Part shown: in pieces, positions 26,653-35,538 of the stretch | How positions within the stretch are numbered: the first letter of the stretch is position 1 | How the letters are laid out: each line of letters starts with the position of its first letter | Origin: an uncultured Bacteroides sp. | GTDB lineage: Bacteria > Bacteroidota > Bacteroidia > Bacteroidales > Bacteroidaceae | DNA length: 64,000 bases | Direction: 5' to 3' | Assembly (NCBI GenBank): GCA_944321465.1 | Contig: CALULL010000008.1 | Coordinates: 51,157-115,156, forward strand | Translations under genes and position numbers: made by a program | Notes under the pieces: generated by a model | The model's input: only the letters and a program-made list of their open reading frames with translations | Told to the model about the DNA's origin: nothing | Databases searched by the model: none

Positions 26653-27441
26653 TCAGTTTGCGCCGTTATCTTTAAGCTCGTTGTAGATGCAGTATTGTTG
26701 TCCCGTCACGGTGCACTCTTGTGTCCCGTCGGTCAGTGTGATGGCAAACGTCTGGCTCTGGTCCAGCCTGTTTTTTTCAGCCGACAGAACCAGTTGTGTG
26801 CCCTCCGCCTTCACGCCGAGCCACCCGAAGGTCTTGTCCAGCGTCCGCTCTTTCGGTCGTTCGCCGATGCCTTTGTCCGCCCCGTCGTAGGGTTCGTACG
26901 GCGTTTCGCCCAGTAGTACCGAGGCCACCCACCAGTTATCTTTCCCGGTCTCTACCGTTGCGCTTCCGCCCCGGAACGATAGCCTTACGTCCTGGGGCGT
27001 AGCCGTCAGGGGCGTGCCGTCGCTGTGGGCCAGTTGCCCGCCCGTGATGCGTGCCACGCAGCCATATGCGGCCAGGTCGATGACAAACGTGCGGTCCCAC
27101 CCGGCGTTCTCGGCAGTCGTCAGGCCGATGGCGTTGCCCTCCACCTTCACGGTGAGCCAGTCGAAGGCGCGTTCAAAGTCCGCCCCGCCGCGCAGGGCTT
27201 CCTGTTCCTGCTGCTCCAGCACAGTCTTGTTGTCGTCGGTCGTCACGGCGGTGATGTACCATCCGCCTTGCCCTTCGCCCACGTAGACGGTCTGCTACGG
27301 GGCATCGTTGCTCAGGGTCACGCTCTCGGCAGACAGCTCGATGCCGCTCTCCCATCCGCCGAAAGGGTCGCTCTCCTCGTCGCTGCACGCGGCAGCAAGG
27401 AAAAGGAGGCTCGTCAGGTAAAAGATTGTGAAGTGTTTCAT
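26653..27441 (-). pseudogene. BACON-like lipoprotein copy 3, interrupted by in-frame TAG
   Basis: From 27441 the frame encodes MKHFTIFYLTSLLFLAAACS (lipoprotein signal, CSDEES) and the start of repeat 1, then hits TAG at codon 49 (27295-27297). The same frame continues as QTVYVGEGQGGWYITAV and on to 26653. Copy 2 has TCG (Ser) at the matching place, so one base change explains the stop. The reading also ends after two repeats, whereas copies 1 and 2 have three. The downstream part could start only at an internal GTG (27282) without a signal. Its -7 box is also decayed (TATCTTTA at 27540-27547). Confidence 0.8.
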
Positions 27442-27671
27442 ATAGGATATGTGTTTAATGGTTAGCATTCGGTTCTTTGTCCGCCCGAGCTTGCCTGCCG
27501 GGGCAGAGTCGGCTCTAAGAGCTGAAGAGAATTTAGCCTTAAAGATAGGGAAATGTTTCTGAAGTAAAACTTTTTTCGCCAAATCTTTTTACGGGAGTGC
27601 GGATTTTCTTCCGATGGAGCAGGCATGGGTTGTCGGGCAAGCAGGCTGTCGGGTCGCGTGGGACAGGCACG

Positions 27672-27760
27672 TGCGGGCACGCCTTTGCTCCCGGGCTGGC
27701 GCACCTGTGTCCGTATGGGGGCACAGGTGTGCTGCCGTGGGGGTGGAGGTGCGCCCGGAA
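27672..27760. repeat. 22-bp-period repeat array, locus E
   Basis: Cores GCACGCC (27677), GCGCACC (27699), GCACAGG (27721) and GTGGAGG (27743) are each 22 bases apart, again CC, CC, GG, GG, and nearly identical to locus D in the first three units. It lies in the 573-base gap between the divergent genes of copy 3 and pnp, which otherwise holds only their promoters. Confidence 0.8.
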
Positions 27761-27964
27761 AGGGGGGGGCTCACGGTTTGTCCAGTGGCTGTAAATCATT
27801 GGTTTTGCTCCTTCGCTTTGCTCCTGCCTGCTCATTTGCATCGGCTGCTCGGAAGAGCGGTGAAGGCTCGCTGAAAGGCCGGGCGCGACGGCCTTGGAAT
27901 GTGAAAAACAGGTTCCGCGAGAAACTTTTTCGCTCATATCCACGGGCTTACGGGAGAAAATGCG

Positions 27965-27972
27965 TATCTTTG
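27965..27972 (+). promoter_or_regulatory. -7 box for pnp
   Basis: TATCTTTG matches TAnnTTTG, 42 bases upstream of the pnp start. Confidence 0.65.
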
Positions 27973-28014
27973 CGCGATTTTGTAAGAAAACAGAGAAAAA
28001 GAACAAAAGATTTT

Positions 28015-30174
28015 ATGATTAACCCAATCGTTAAGACGATCGAGCTGCCCGATGGAAGAACCATCACGCTCGAAACGGGAAAGCTGGCAAAACAGGCAGA
28101 TGGCGCTGTGATGCTGCGCATGGGAAACACCATGCTGCTGGCTACTGTTTGTGCCGCAAAAGATGCAGTTCCCGGAACCGACTTCATGCCGCTGCAAGTA
28201 GAGTATAAAGAGAAATTCTCCGCCTTCGGACGCTTCCCGGGTGGTTTCACCAAGCGCGAGGGCCGCGCCTCGGATGCCGAAATCCTGACATGCCGCCTTG
28301 TCGACCGTGCCCTGCGCCCCCTGTTCCCCGATAATTTCCACGCCGAGGTGTATGTCAACATCATCCTCTTCTCGGCCGACGGCGTAGACATGCCCGATGC
28401 TTTGGCCGGTCTGGCCGCATCGGCTGCCCTGGCCGTGTCCGACATCCCGTTTGGCGGCCCCATCTCGGAGGTGCGCGTGGCACGCATCGGCGGACAGTTT
28501 GTCATCAACCCCACCTTCGAGCAGCTGGCCCAGGCCGACATGGACCTCATGGTGGGTGCCACCTACGAGAACATCATGATGGTGGAGGGCGAGATGAAGG
28601 AGGTTTCCGAGCAAGACTTGCTGGCAGCCTTGAAGGCCGCCCACGAAGCCATCAAGCCGCAGTGCAAGGCCCAGATGGAGCTTGCCGAGGAGGTGGGCTC
28701 GACCGTGAAGCGCGAGTACTGCCACGAGGTGAACGACGAAGACCTGCGCAAGGCCGTGCACGAGGCTTGCTACGACAAGGCTTATGCCGTGGCCGCCAGC
28801 GGCAATACGAACAAGCACGAGCGGCAGGATGCTTTCGACGCTATTTGCGAGGAGTTCAAGGCCCGCTACACCGAGGAGGAACTGGAGGAAAAGGGACCCA
28901 TGATAGACCGCTACTATCACGACGTGGAGAAAGAGGCCATGCGCCGCTGCATCCTCGACGAGGGCAAGCGTCTCGACGGACGTAAGACGACCGACATCCG
29001 GCCCATCTGGTGCGAGGCAGGACCCCTGCCCGGCCCTCACGGCTCTTCCATCTTCACGCGCGGCGAAACACAGGCACTGGCCACGGTGACGTTGGGCACG
29101 AAGCTCGATGAGAAGATTGTCGACGACGTGCTGGTGCACGGCAAGGAGCGTTTCCTGCTGCACTACAACTTCCCGCCCTTCTCCACGGGCGAGGCCAAGG
29201 CACAGCGCGGCGTGGGCCGTCGCGAGATTGGCCATGGCCACTTGGCATGGCGCGCCCTGAAGAACCAGATTCCCGCCGACTATCCTTACGTCATCCGCGT
29301 GGTGTCGGACATTCTGGAGTCCAACGGCTCTTCTTCGATGGCCACGGTGTGTGCCGGTACGCTGGCCCTGATGGATGCCGGTGTCAAGATAAACAAGCCC
29401 GTGTCGGGCATCGCAATGGGGCTTATCAAGAATGCGGGCGAGGACAAGTATGCCGTCCTGTCCGATATTCTGGGCGATGAGGACCACTTGGGCGACATGG
29501 ACTTCAAGGTGACGGGCACCAAGGACGGCATTACCGCCACGCAGATGGACATCAAGGTGGACGGCCTGTCCTACGACATCCTCGAGAAGGCTCTTCTGCA
29601 AGCCAAGCAGGGGCGCGAGTACATCCTTGGCAAACTGACGGAGTGCATCGCCGAGCCGCGTCCCGACCTGAAGCCGCACGCTCCGCGCATCGAGACCATG
29701 ACGATACCCAAGGAGTTCATCGGCGCAGTAATTGGCCCGGGCGGAAAGATAATACAAGGTATGCAGGACGAGACAGGCGCCGTCATCACCATCGAAGAGG
29801 TGGGCAACGAGGGGCACATCGAGATTGCCGGAACGAACAAGAAGAGCATCGACGACGCCGTGCGCCTCATCAAGGCCATCGTGGCCATCCCCGAGGTGGG
29901 CGAGGTCTACCACGGCAAGGTGCGTTCCATCATGCCCTATGGCGCTTTTGTGGAGTTCCTGCCGGGCAGGGACGGTCTGCTGCACATTTCCGAGATTGAC
30001 TGGAAGCGGCTGGAGACGGTCGAAGAGGCCGGCTTGAAAGAGGGCGACGACATCGACGTGAAGCTGATGGAGATAGACCCCAAGACGGGCAAGTTCAAAC
30101 TGTCCCACCGCGTGCTCATCCCCAAGCCCGAGGGCTACACCGAACGTCCCGAGCGCAAGGGCCGCAGGCATTGA
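28015..30174 (+). CDS. pnp: Polyribonucleotide nucleotidyltransferase (PNPase)
   Basis: PNPase degrades RNA from the 3' end by phosphorolysis. The start at 28015 ([15 protein letters not shown]) gives 719 residues; the longer frame would run through the promoter and repeat E. It has two RNase PH domains (with [14 protein letters not shown] in the first and [18 protein letters not shown] in the second), a KH domain with [15 protein letters not shown] and a C-terminal S1 domain with [16 protein letters not shown]. It has its own promoter and a hairpin after the stop. Confidence 0.98.
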   Translation: MINPIVKTIELPDGRTITLETGKLAKQADGAVMLRMGNTMLLATVCAAKDAVPGTDFMPLQVEYKEKFSAFGRFPGGFTKREGRASDAEILTCRLVDRALRPLFPDNFHAEVYVNIILFSADGVDMPDALAGLAASAALAVSDIPFGGPISEVRVARIGGQFVINPTFEQLAQADMDLMVGATYENIMMVEGEMKEVSEQDLLAALKAAHEAIKPQCKAQMELAEEVGSTVKREYCHEVNDEDLRKAVHEACYDKAYAVAASGNTNKHERQDAFDAICEEFKARYTEEELEEKGPMIDRYYHDVEKEAMRRCILDEGKRLDGRKTTDIRPIWCEAGPLPGPHGSSIFTRGETQALATVTLGTKLDEKIVDDVLVHGKERFLLHYNFPPFSTGEAKAQRGVGRREIGHGHLAWRALKNQIPADYPYVIRVVSDILESNGSSSMATVCAGTLALMDAGVKINKPVSGIAMGLIKNAGEDKYAVLSDILGDEDHLGDMDFKVTGTKDGITATQMDIKVDGLSYDILEKALLQAKQGREYILGKLTECIAEPRPDLKPHAPRIETMTIPKEFIGAVIGPGGKIIQGMQDETGAVITIEEVGNEGHIEIAGTNKKSIDDAVRLIKAIVAIPEVGEVYHGKVRSIMPYGAFVEFLPGRDGLLHISEIDWKRLETVEEAGLKEGDDIDVKLMEIDPKTGKFKLSHRVLIPKPEGYTERPERKGRRH

Positions 30175-30214
30175 CCATACGGCTCTGTAGTCAGAGCCGC
30201 CCCAGACAACAGGT

Positions 30215-30256
30215 ATGAGGGCGTGGCCGTGGCAGGCCACGCCCTCATGTGTCTTT
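30215..30256 (+). terminator. Hairpin terminator after pnp
   Basis: ATGAGGGCGTGGCC (30215-30228) pairs perfectly with 30235-30248 across a 6-base loop; a moderately T-rich stretch follows. A smaller GGCTCT/AGAGCC hairpin lies just upstream at 30181-30198. Confidence 0.65.
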
Positions 30257-30269
30257 CTGTGTCTCCCTC

Positions 30270-30375
30270 CGGGCACACCTTCGCCCGCCGGGGAGCACAG
30301 GGCTGCCCGCCAAGGGGCAGAGGTGTGCCCCCGCGCTGGCGCACCTCTGCCTCTGCCGTGGGCGAAGGGCGGGGG
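30270..30375. repeat. 22-bp-period repeat array, locus F
   Basis: Cores GCACACC (30273), GCACAGG (30295), GCAGAGG (30317) and GCGCACC (30339) are each 22 bases apart; a fifth, GCGAAGG, is one base out of register near 30362. It lies between pnp and the P-type ATPase gene (gap 30175-30562). Confidence 0.8.
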
Positions 30376-30508
30376 CTGGGGGGAAATGCCGCCGGGCGGC
30401 GGGACGCAAGGCGGAGGCCGGCGGGGTGCAAGGTGGTGCCGGACCCCGATTTTCAAAGCCGGACAGTTTGTTTTGCCTCTCGGCTGTGGTTATTCCACCG
30501 ATTTTCCC

Positions 30509-30516
30509 TACTTTTG
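30509..30516 (+). promoter_or_regulatory. -7 box for the P-type ATPase operon
   Basis: TACTTTTG matches TAnnTTTG, 46 bases upstream of the ATPase start. Confidence 0.6.
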
Positions 30517-30562
30517 CCACGCTATAAAGCAAAGTAGAACAGACTAAGAAACGTCAAAGCAC

Positions 30563-33211
30563 ATGAATGCAACCAAAGAAGGATTTCACAACGTCGGCCT
30601 GACCGACGAAGAGGTTCGGCGCAGCCGCGCCGAGCATGGGGCGAACCTGCTGACTCCCCCCAAACGCCCTTCCGTATGGAAACTTTATCTGGAGAAGTTT
30701 CAGGACCCGGTCATCAGGGTGCTGCTGGTGGCAGCGGCCTTCTCCTTGGTCTTCTCCATCATTGAGAACGAATACGCCGAGACCATCGGCATTTTCTTCG
30801 CCATCTTTCTGGCTACGGGCATCGGTTTCTATTTTGAGTACGATGCAAACAAAAAGTTCGACCTGCTGAACCAAGTGGGCGAGGAGACCCCGGTGACGGT
30901 CATCCGCAACGGTAAGGTGCACGAGATACCCCGCAAAGACGTGGTGGTGGGCGACATCGTTATCCTGAATACCGGCGAAGAGGTGCCTGCCGACGGCAAG
31001 TTGCTGGAGGCCGTCTCGTTGCAGGTGAACGAGGCGAGCCTGACGGGCGAGCTTATGGTAAACAAGACTACCAACGAGGCCGACTTCGACGAGGATGCTA
31101 CCTATCCGTCGGACAGCGTGATGCGCGGCACCACAGTGACCGACGGACACGGCATCATGCGGGTGGAGCAGGTGGGCGATGCTACCGAGATAGGAAAGGT
31201 TGCCCGACAGGCCACCGAGCAGAGCCAGGAGCAGACACCGCTGAACATTCAGTTGTCCAAGCTGGCCAGTCTCATCGGTAAGGCCGGATTTACCATTGCC
31301 GCGCTGACGTTCGTCATCTTCACCACGAAGGACCTGTACGGCTATTTGCAGTTGCACGATGTGGCGGGCTGGCAGCAGTGGCTCGACATTGCCCGCATCG
31401 TGCTGAAGTATTTCATGATGTCCGTCACGCTGATTGTGGTGGCCGTGCCCGAGGGGCTGCCCATGAGTGTCACCCTCAGCCTGGCTTTGAACATGCGCCG
31501 GATGCTAAAGACCAACAATCTGGTGAGGAAGATGCACGCCTGCGAGACGATGGGTGCCATCACTGTCATCTGCACCGACAAGACCGGCACGCTTACCCAG
31601 AACCTCATGCAAGTGTATGATGCGCAGCTGGACGAGAGCCGCCCCGGCCTGATAGCCGAAGGGATTGCCGCCAACTCGACGGCCTTTCTCGAAGAAAAGG
31701 CACCCGGGGAGAAACCCACCGGCGTGGGTAACCCCACCGAGATAGCCCTCCTGTTGTGGCTCAACGGCAAGGGGCAGGACTACATGAAGCTGCGGGAGGC
31801 GGCCAAGGTAGTGAACCAGCTGACGTTCTCGACCGAACGCAAGTATATGGCCACATTGGTGGACTCTCCGGTACAGAAGAAACGTATCCTGTATATGAAA
31901 GGTGCCCCCGAGATTGTGATGGGCAAGTGCAGCAACCTTGGGCAGGAGCAGATTGCAGCCTACAACGAACAACTGTTGGCCTATCAGAACAAAGCCATGC
32001 GCACACTGGGGCTGGCTTATAAAGAGGTGCCTGCCGGGGCTTCCGACGACTGCGCCGCGCTGGTGTCCGAGGGCGGGCTGACGTTCCTGGGCATCTTTGC
32101 CATTAGCGACCCCATCCGTCCCGACGTACCCGAAGCCGTGAAGAAATGCCAGTCGGCCGGCATCAGTGTAAAGATTGTGACGGGCGACACTCCGGGCACA
32201 GCTACCGAGATTGCCCGCCAGATAGGGCTGTGGCAGCCCGGCGACACCGAGCGCAACCGCATCACCGGCGTGGAGTTTGCCGCCCTGAGCGACGAGGAAG
32301 CCTTGGACCGCGTGATGGACCTCAAAGTGATGAGCCGCGCCCGTCCTATGGACAAGCAGCGGCTGGTGCAGCTCCTGCAGCAGAGGGGGGCTGTGGTGGC
32401 CGTGACGGGCGACGGTACCAACGACGCGCCGGCCCTGAACCACGCTCAGGTGGGACTGTCGATGGGAACGGGCACTTCGGTGGCCAAGGAGGCCAGCGAC
32501 ATCACCCTGCTGGACGACTCCTTCCACAGCATCGCTACGGCCGTGATGTGGGGACGTTCGCTCTACAAGAACATCCAGCGGTTCATCGTGTTCCAGCTCA
32601 CCATCAACGTTGTGGCCCTTCTCAGCGTGCTGTTTGGCGCCTTCTTCGGGACCTCGTTGCCCCTGACGGTGACACAGATGCTGTGGGTGAACCTCATCAT
32701 GGACACCTTCGCGGCAATGGCTTTGGCCTCTATCTCGCCCAGTATGGACGTGATGAACGAGAAGCCCCGCAAGCGCACGGACTTTATTATCACTCCGGCC
32801 ATGCGCAATAACATCTTTGGGGTGGGAGTGGCCTTCTTGGTCATCCTGATGGGGCTGCTGGCCTACTTCAAGGGGTTGCCCGACGGCCTGTTGCCCAATG
32901 GCGAGATGTCTGTGCATTATCTCACCGTCTTCTTCACGGTGTTTGTCATGTTGCAGTTCTGGAACCTCTTCAACGCAAGCGTCTTTGGCACCACTCACTC
33001 CGTCTTCAAGGATGCCAGCCACGCGCTGGGTATGCTCAGCGTGGCGTTGATAATCCTCGTGGGGCAGTTCATCATCGTCACCTTTGGTGGCAAGGTGTTC
33101 CGCACCGAGCCGCTCGATTGGCAGACGTGGCTCCAGATAATAGCCTGCACATCGGTAGTCCTGTGGGTGGGCGAGGTCTTCCGTCTGGTGAAACGCTTAA
33201 TGAAGAAGTAA
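30563..33211 (+). CDS. Calcium-type cation-transporting P-type ATPase
   Basis: The 882-residue protein is a P2-type ATPase that should export Ca2+ (or a similar cation) across the inner membrane. The phosphorylated Asp is D339 in CTDKTGTLTQN; other hallmarks are VNEASLTGEL (actuator), VAVPEGLPMSVTLSLA in the fourth helix (PEGLP, as in PMCA/SERCA-type pumps) and VAVTGDGTNDAPALNHA. The N-terminal cation-ATPase domain and six C-terminal helices are complete. The HAD hydrolase and ribF follow with no gap, so the three form one operon. Calcium is the usual substrate of this subgroup, not proven here. Confidence 0.92.
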   Translation: MNATKEGFHNVGLTDEEVRRSRAEHGANLLTPPKRPSVWKLYLEKFQDPVIRVLLVAAAFSLVFSIIENEYAETIGIFFAIFLATGIGFYFEYDANKKFDLLNQVGEETPVTVIRNGKVHEIPRKDVVVGDIVILNTGEEVPADGKLLEAVSLQVNEASLTGELMVNKTTNEADFDEDATYPSDSVMRGTTVTDGHGIMRVEQVGDATEIGKVARQATEQSQEQTPLNIQLSKLASLIGKAGFTIAALTFVIFTTKDLYGYLQLHDVAGWQQWLDIARIVLKYFMMSVTLIVVAVPEGLPMSVTLSLALNMRRMLKTNNLVRKMHACETMGAITVICTDKTGTLTQNLMQVYDAQLDESRPGLIAEGIAANSTAFLEEKAPGEKPTGVGNPTEIALLLWLNGKGQDYMKLREAAKVVNQLTFSTERKYMATLVDSPVQKKRILYMKGAPEIVMGKCSNLGQEQIAAYNEQLLAYQNKAMRTLGLAYKEVPAGASDDCAALVSEGGLTFLGIFAISDPIRPDVPEAVKKCQSAGISVKIVTGDTPGTATEIARQIGLWQPGDTERNRITGVEFAALSDEEALDRVMDLKVMSRARPMDKQRLVQLLQQRGAVVAVTGDGTNDAPALNHAQVGLSMGTGTSVAKEASDITLLDDSFHSIATAVMWGRSLYKNIQRFIVFQLTINVVALLSVLFGAFFGTSLPLTVTQMLWVNLIMDTFAAMALASISPSMDVMNEKPRKRTDFIITPAMRNNIFGVGVAFLVILMGLLAYFKGLPDGLLPNGEMSVHYLTVFFTVFVMLQFWNLFNASVFGTTHSVFKDASHALGMLSVALIILVGQFIIVTFGGKVFRTEPLDWQTWLQIIACTSVVLWVGEVFRLVKRLMKK

Positions 33212-33212
33212 G

Positions 33213-33830
33213 ATGTCCGAGGCAAAAGTCAAGAACCTCATATTGGACTTCGGCGGCGTGTTGATAGACCTGGACAAGGCGCGATGCGTGGCCCGTTTCC
33301 AGGCTCTGGGGATGGCAGATGTGGAGCAGTTGCTCGACGTCTGCCACCAGCAGGGCTTTCTGAACCTCTACGAAGAAGGCCGTATGGACGACGACGAGTT
33401 CCGCCAGCACATCCGTCGGCACCTGGGAAGGCCCGCCACCGACGACGAGATAGACAGCGCGTGGAACAGCTTTCTCGACGGCATCCCCCTTTACAAGCTC
33501 GATTACTTGGACGAGTTGCGCAGCCGCTACGCCTCGGTGTGCCTGCTGAGCAATACCAATAACCTGCATTGGCAGTACGCCTGCCGTTACGACTTTACCG
33601 CCCGTGGCCGGACGGTGGACGACTATTTCGACCGCATTTTCCTGTCTTACCGCATGAAGCTGGCCAAGCCCGACCCCGAGATATTTCGCCGCGTGCTGGA
33701 CGAGACCGGCTTCCGTGCTGCCGAGACGCTGTTTGTGGACGACTCGGAGGCCAACTGCCGCGCCGCCCGCGGGCTGGGCTTGCACACCTACACACCGCAG
33801 GCCCGCGAAGACTGGAGGGGGCGGCTATGA
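33213..33830 (+). CDS. HAD-family hydrolase (subfamily IA)
   Basis: The 205-residue protein has the HAD motifs in order: DFGGVLIDL with nucleophile D12, LLSNTNN, the Lys in KLAKPDPEIF and FVDDSEANC. The second Asp of the usual DxD is Gly, as in YihX-like phosphatases acting on sugar or nucleotide phosphates. It starts one base after the ATPase stop and overlaps ribF by 4 bases (ATGA). A role dephosphorylating a flavin intermediate is possible from its link to ribF but is inference. Confidence 0.88.
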   Translation: MSEAKVKNLILDFGGVLIDLDKARCVARFQALGMADVEQLLDVCHQQGFLNLYEEGRMDDDEFRQHIRRHLGRPATDDEIDSAWNSFLDGIPLYKLDYLDELRSRYASVCLLSNTNNLHWQYACRYDFTARGRTVDDYFDRIFLSYRMKLAKPDPEIFRRVLDETGFRAAETLFVDDSEANCRAARGLGLHTYTPQAREDWRGRL

Positions 33831-34762
33831 GGCTTGTGCGCACCTATACCCCTGACGGCGAGCCTGTACGCCCATGCGTGGCGACTATCGGTTTCTTCGA
33901 CGGCGTACACCGGGGCCACCGCTATCTCATCGAACAAGTCCTCCATGCCGCAAGCGAGCGGGGGTTGGCGGCGGCTGTGGTCACGTTTCCGGTGCATCCG
34001 CGTCACGTGATGGATGCTGCCTACAATCCAGGCATGGTGAGCACCTGCGAGGAGAAGGTGCAACTGCTGGCTGGGACGGGGCTTGACTATTGTCTGATGG
34101 TGGACTTTGACAGCCATGTGGCCCAGATGCCTGCCCGCCGTTTCATGGAAGTGATGCGGGCGTGCTGGAACGTGCGTGTGCTCGTCGTGGGCTACGACCA
34201 CCGCTTCGGGCACAACCGCAGCGAAGGTTTCGAGGACTACGTGCGCTATGGCCGGGAGCTGGGCATCGACGTGCTGCCTGCCCGGGGCTACCCTTGTCAG
34301 GTGGGCGGGCAACGCATCTGTTCGTCCTACGTGCGTCGGCTGTTGCACGAGGGGCAGGTGGAGCTGGCTGCCCAGTGTCTGGGCCGTCCCTATCTGTTGG
34401 CGGGGACGGTGGTCGAAGGCCATCGTCTGGGCCATACCATTGGTTTTCCTACAGCCAACCTGCGCCCGGGCGACCCGGACAAGATTGTGCCGGCCGACGG
34501 CGTGTATGCCGTGCGTGCCGTGCTGGACGGGCAGGAGTACGGAGGCATGTCGTGCATAGGCCATCGTCCTACGGTGGACAACGGCAGCGAGCGTACCATT
34601 GAGACCTACCTCTTCGACTATCGTGGCGATGCCTATGGGCGCGGCCTCGCCCTTTCGTTTGTGTGCCGCACGCGCTCCGAGCAGAAGTTCCCTTCCGTCG
34701 AGGCTCTTTCGGCCCAGCTCCGGGCCGACGAACGGCAGATACGCCGCTTGCTCGGGGAGTAA
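33827..34762 (+). CDS. ribF: Bifunctional riboflavin kinase/FAD synthetase
   Basis: It makes FMN from riboflavin and FAD from FMN. The start at 33827 overlaps the previous stop and gives 311 residues, normal for RibF. The nucleotidyltransferase half has IGFFDGVHRGH (21-31) and VGYDHRFGHNRSEG; the kinase half has GRPYLLAGTVVEGHRLGHTIG, the GFPTANL motif and DGVYAV. It is the last gene of the operon. Confidence 0.95.
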   Translation: MRLVRTYTPDGEPVRPCVATIGFFDGVHRGHRYLIEQVLHAASERGLAAAVVTFPVHPRHVMDAAYNPGMVSTCEEKVQLLAGTGLDYCLMVDFDSHVAQMPARRFMEVMRACWNVRVLVVGYDHRFGHNRSEGFEDYVRYGRELGIDVLPARGYPCQVGGQRICSSYVRRLLHEGQVELAAQCLGRPYLLAGTVVEGHRLGHTIGFPTANLRPGDPDKIVPADGVYAVRAVLDGQEYGGMSCIGHRPTVDNGSERTIETYLFDYRGDAYGRGLALSFVCRTRSEQKFPSVEALSAQLRADERQIRRLLGE

Positions 34763-34817
34763 AGCGGTTCTCCCGCTGCCCCTTGTCGGAGAGCAACGTG
34801 TCATTTTGTTTGGCCCG

Positions 34818-34852
34818 CTGCCCGTGCGTGCGTTGTTTCGGAGCGCGGGCAG
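34818..34852 (+). terminator. Hairpin after ribF
   Basis: CTGCCCGTGC (34818-34827) pairs with GCGCGGGCAG (34843-34852), one G-U pair included. A short T-run follows only 16 bases later, so it is a weak terminator call. Confidence 0.5.
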
Positions 34853-35014
34853 TGGTGGTGCCGATTTTTCAAACGGAAAGTCCCTTATTCTCTTATATCC
34901 AGGCCGGTACGTGAAAACGCCTCTGCCGAAATAGCGCGGAAGAAGCCCTTTCGGCACCGTTTCCCACCCCTCCCGAGGGAGCGAAGGACGGTTCCCGGAA
35001 GGGGAAAAGAACGC

Positions 35015-35062
35015 CGCCGGGCGGACACACCTCTGCTACCCCGGGGCGAAAGGTGCGGGCCG
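35015..35062. repeat. 22-bp-period repeat array, locus G
   Basis: Two units, ACACACC (35025) and CGAAAGG-type (35047), are 22 bases apart and in opposite orientation. It lies in the 776-base gap 34763-35538 between ribF and susC; apart from the ribF hairpin I see no gene or clear promoter in that gap. Confidence 0.55.
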
Positions 35063-35538
35063 AGGTCCGTACACCCTCTCCGACTTCGGCGGTTGTCTTC
35101 CGCCGACCCCTTCCACAAGGCTTGTGGGGCAGGTGGTGCGGTTTCCGCCCCACGGAAGTTCCCTCTGTTTTGCGTTTTTTGTAGCAATGCCTTGTCAGCA
35201 AAAAGCCCCTCTTCCCGTCTTTTTGTCAGCAAAAGCTCCGCAATCCGTTCTCGCTGCTCGTCCGATGGGGCCGGTTTGTGTGAAGCAGGGTGACCGTAGC
35301 TCGGGTGTGTAGCATTTCCACAATTCCACATTCCCCATCCGGCTCCTTCCGGCGGGTAGCGGCTGAGGGATTTTATTCTGTATGTTTTTGTTTATCAGCT
35401 GTGTACTATTTCGTGCTCTTATACTTCCTCTCTTTTGGCATGAAGTTTGTATCGGCTTGGGCGTGGCGGGAGGTCGCCGCAAAGTTGCGTGGCCTGTTGC
35501 CTGTAGAGAGGAAAAGTGTACTAAACAAGATAGAGCAA

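Noticed and set aside
27295-27297. TAG recoding instead of a nonsense mutation
   Set aside because: Several intact genes in the window terminate at TAG, so it is a normal stop here.
27934-30456. 840-codon antisense frame opposite pnp
   Set aside because: It is a shadow of PNPase and runs through its promoter and the repeat array.
22220-30537. Short Pro/Arg/Cys-rich reading frames over the repeat arrays
   Set aside because: Their sequence comes from the 22-bp repeats, which shift frame each unit; they have no start signals and similar peptides appear in several frames.
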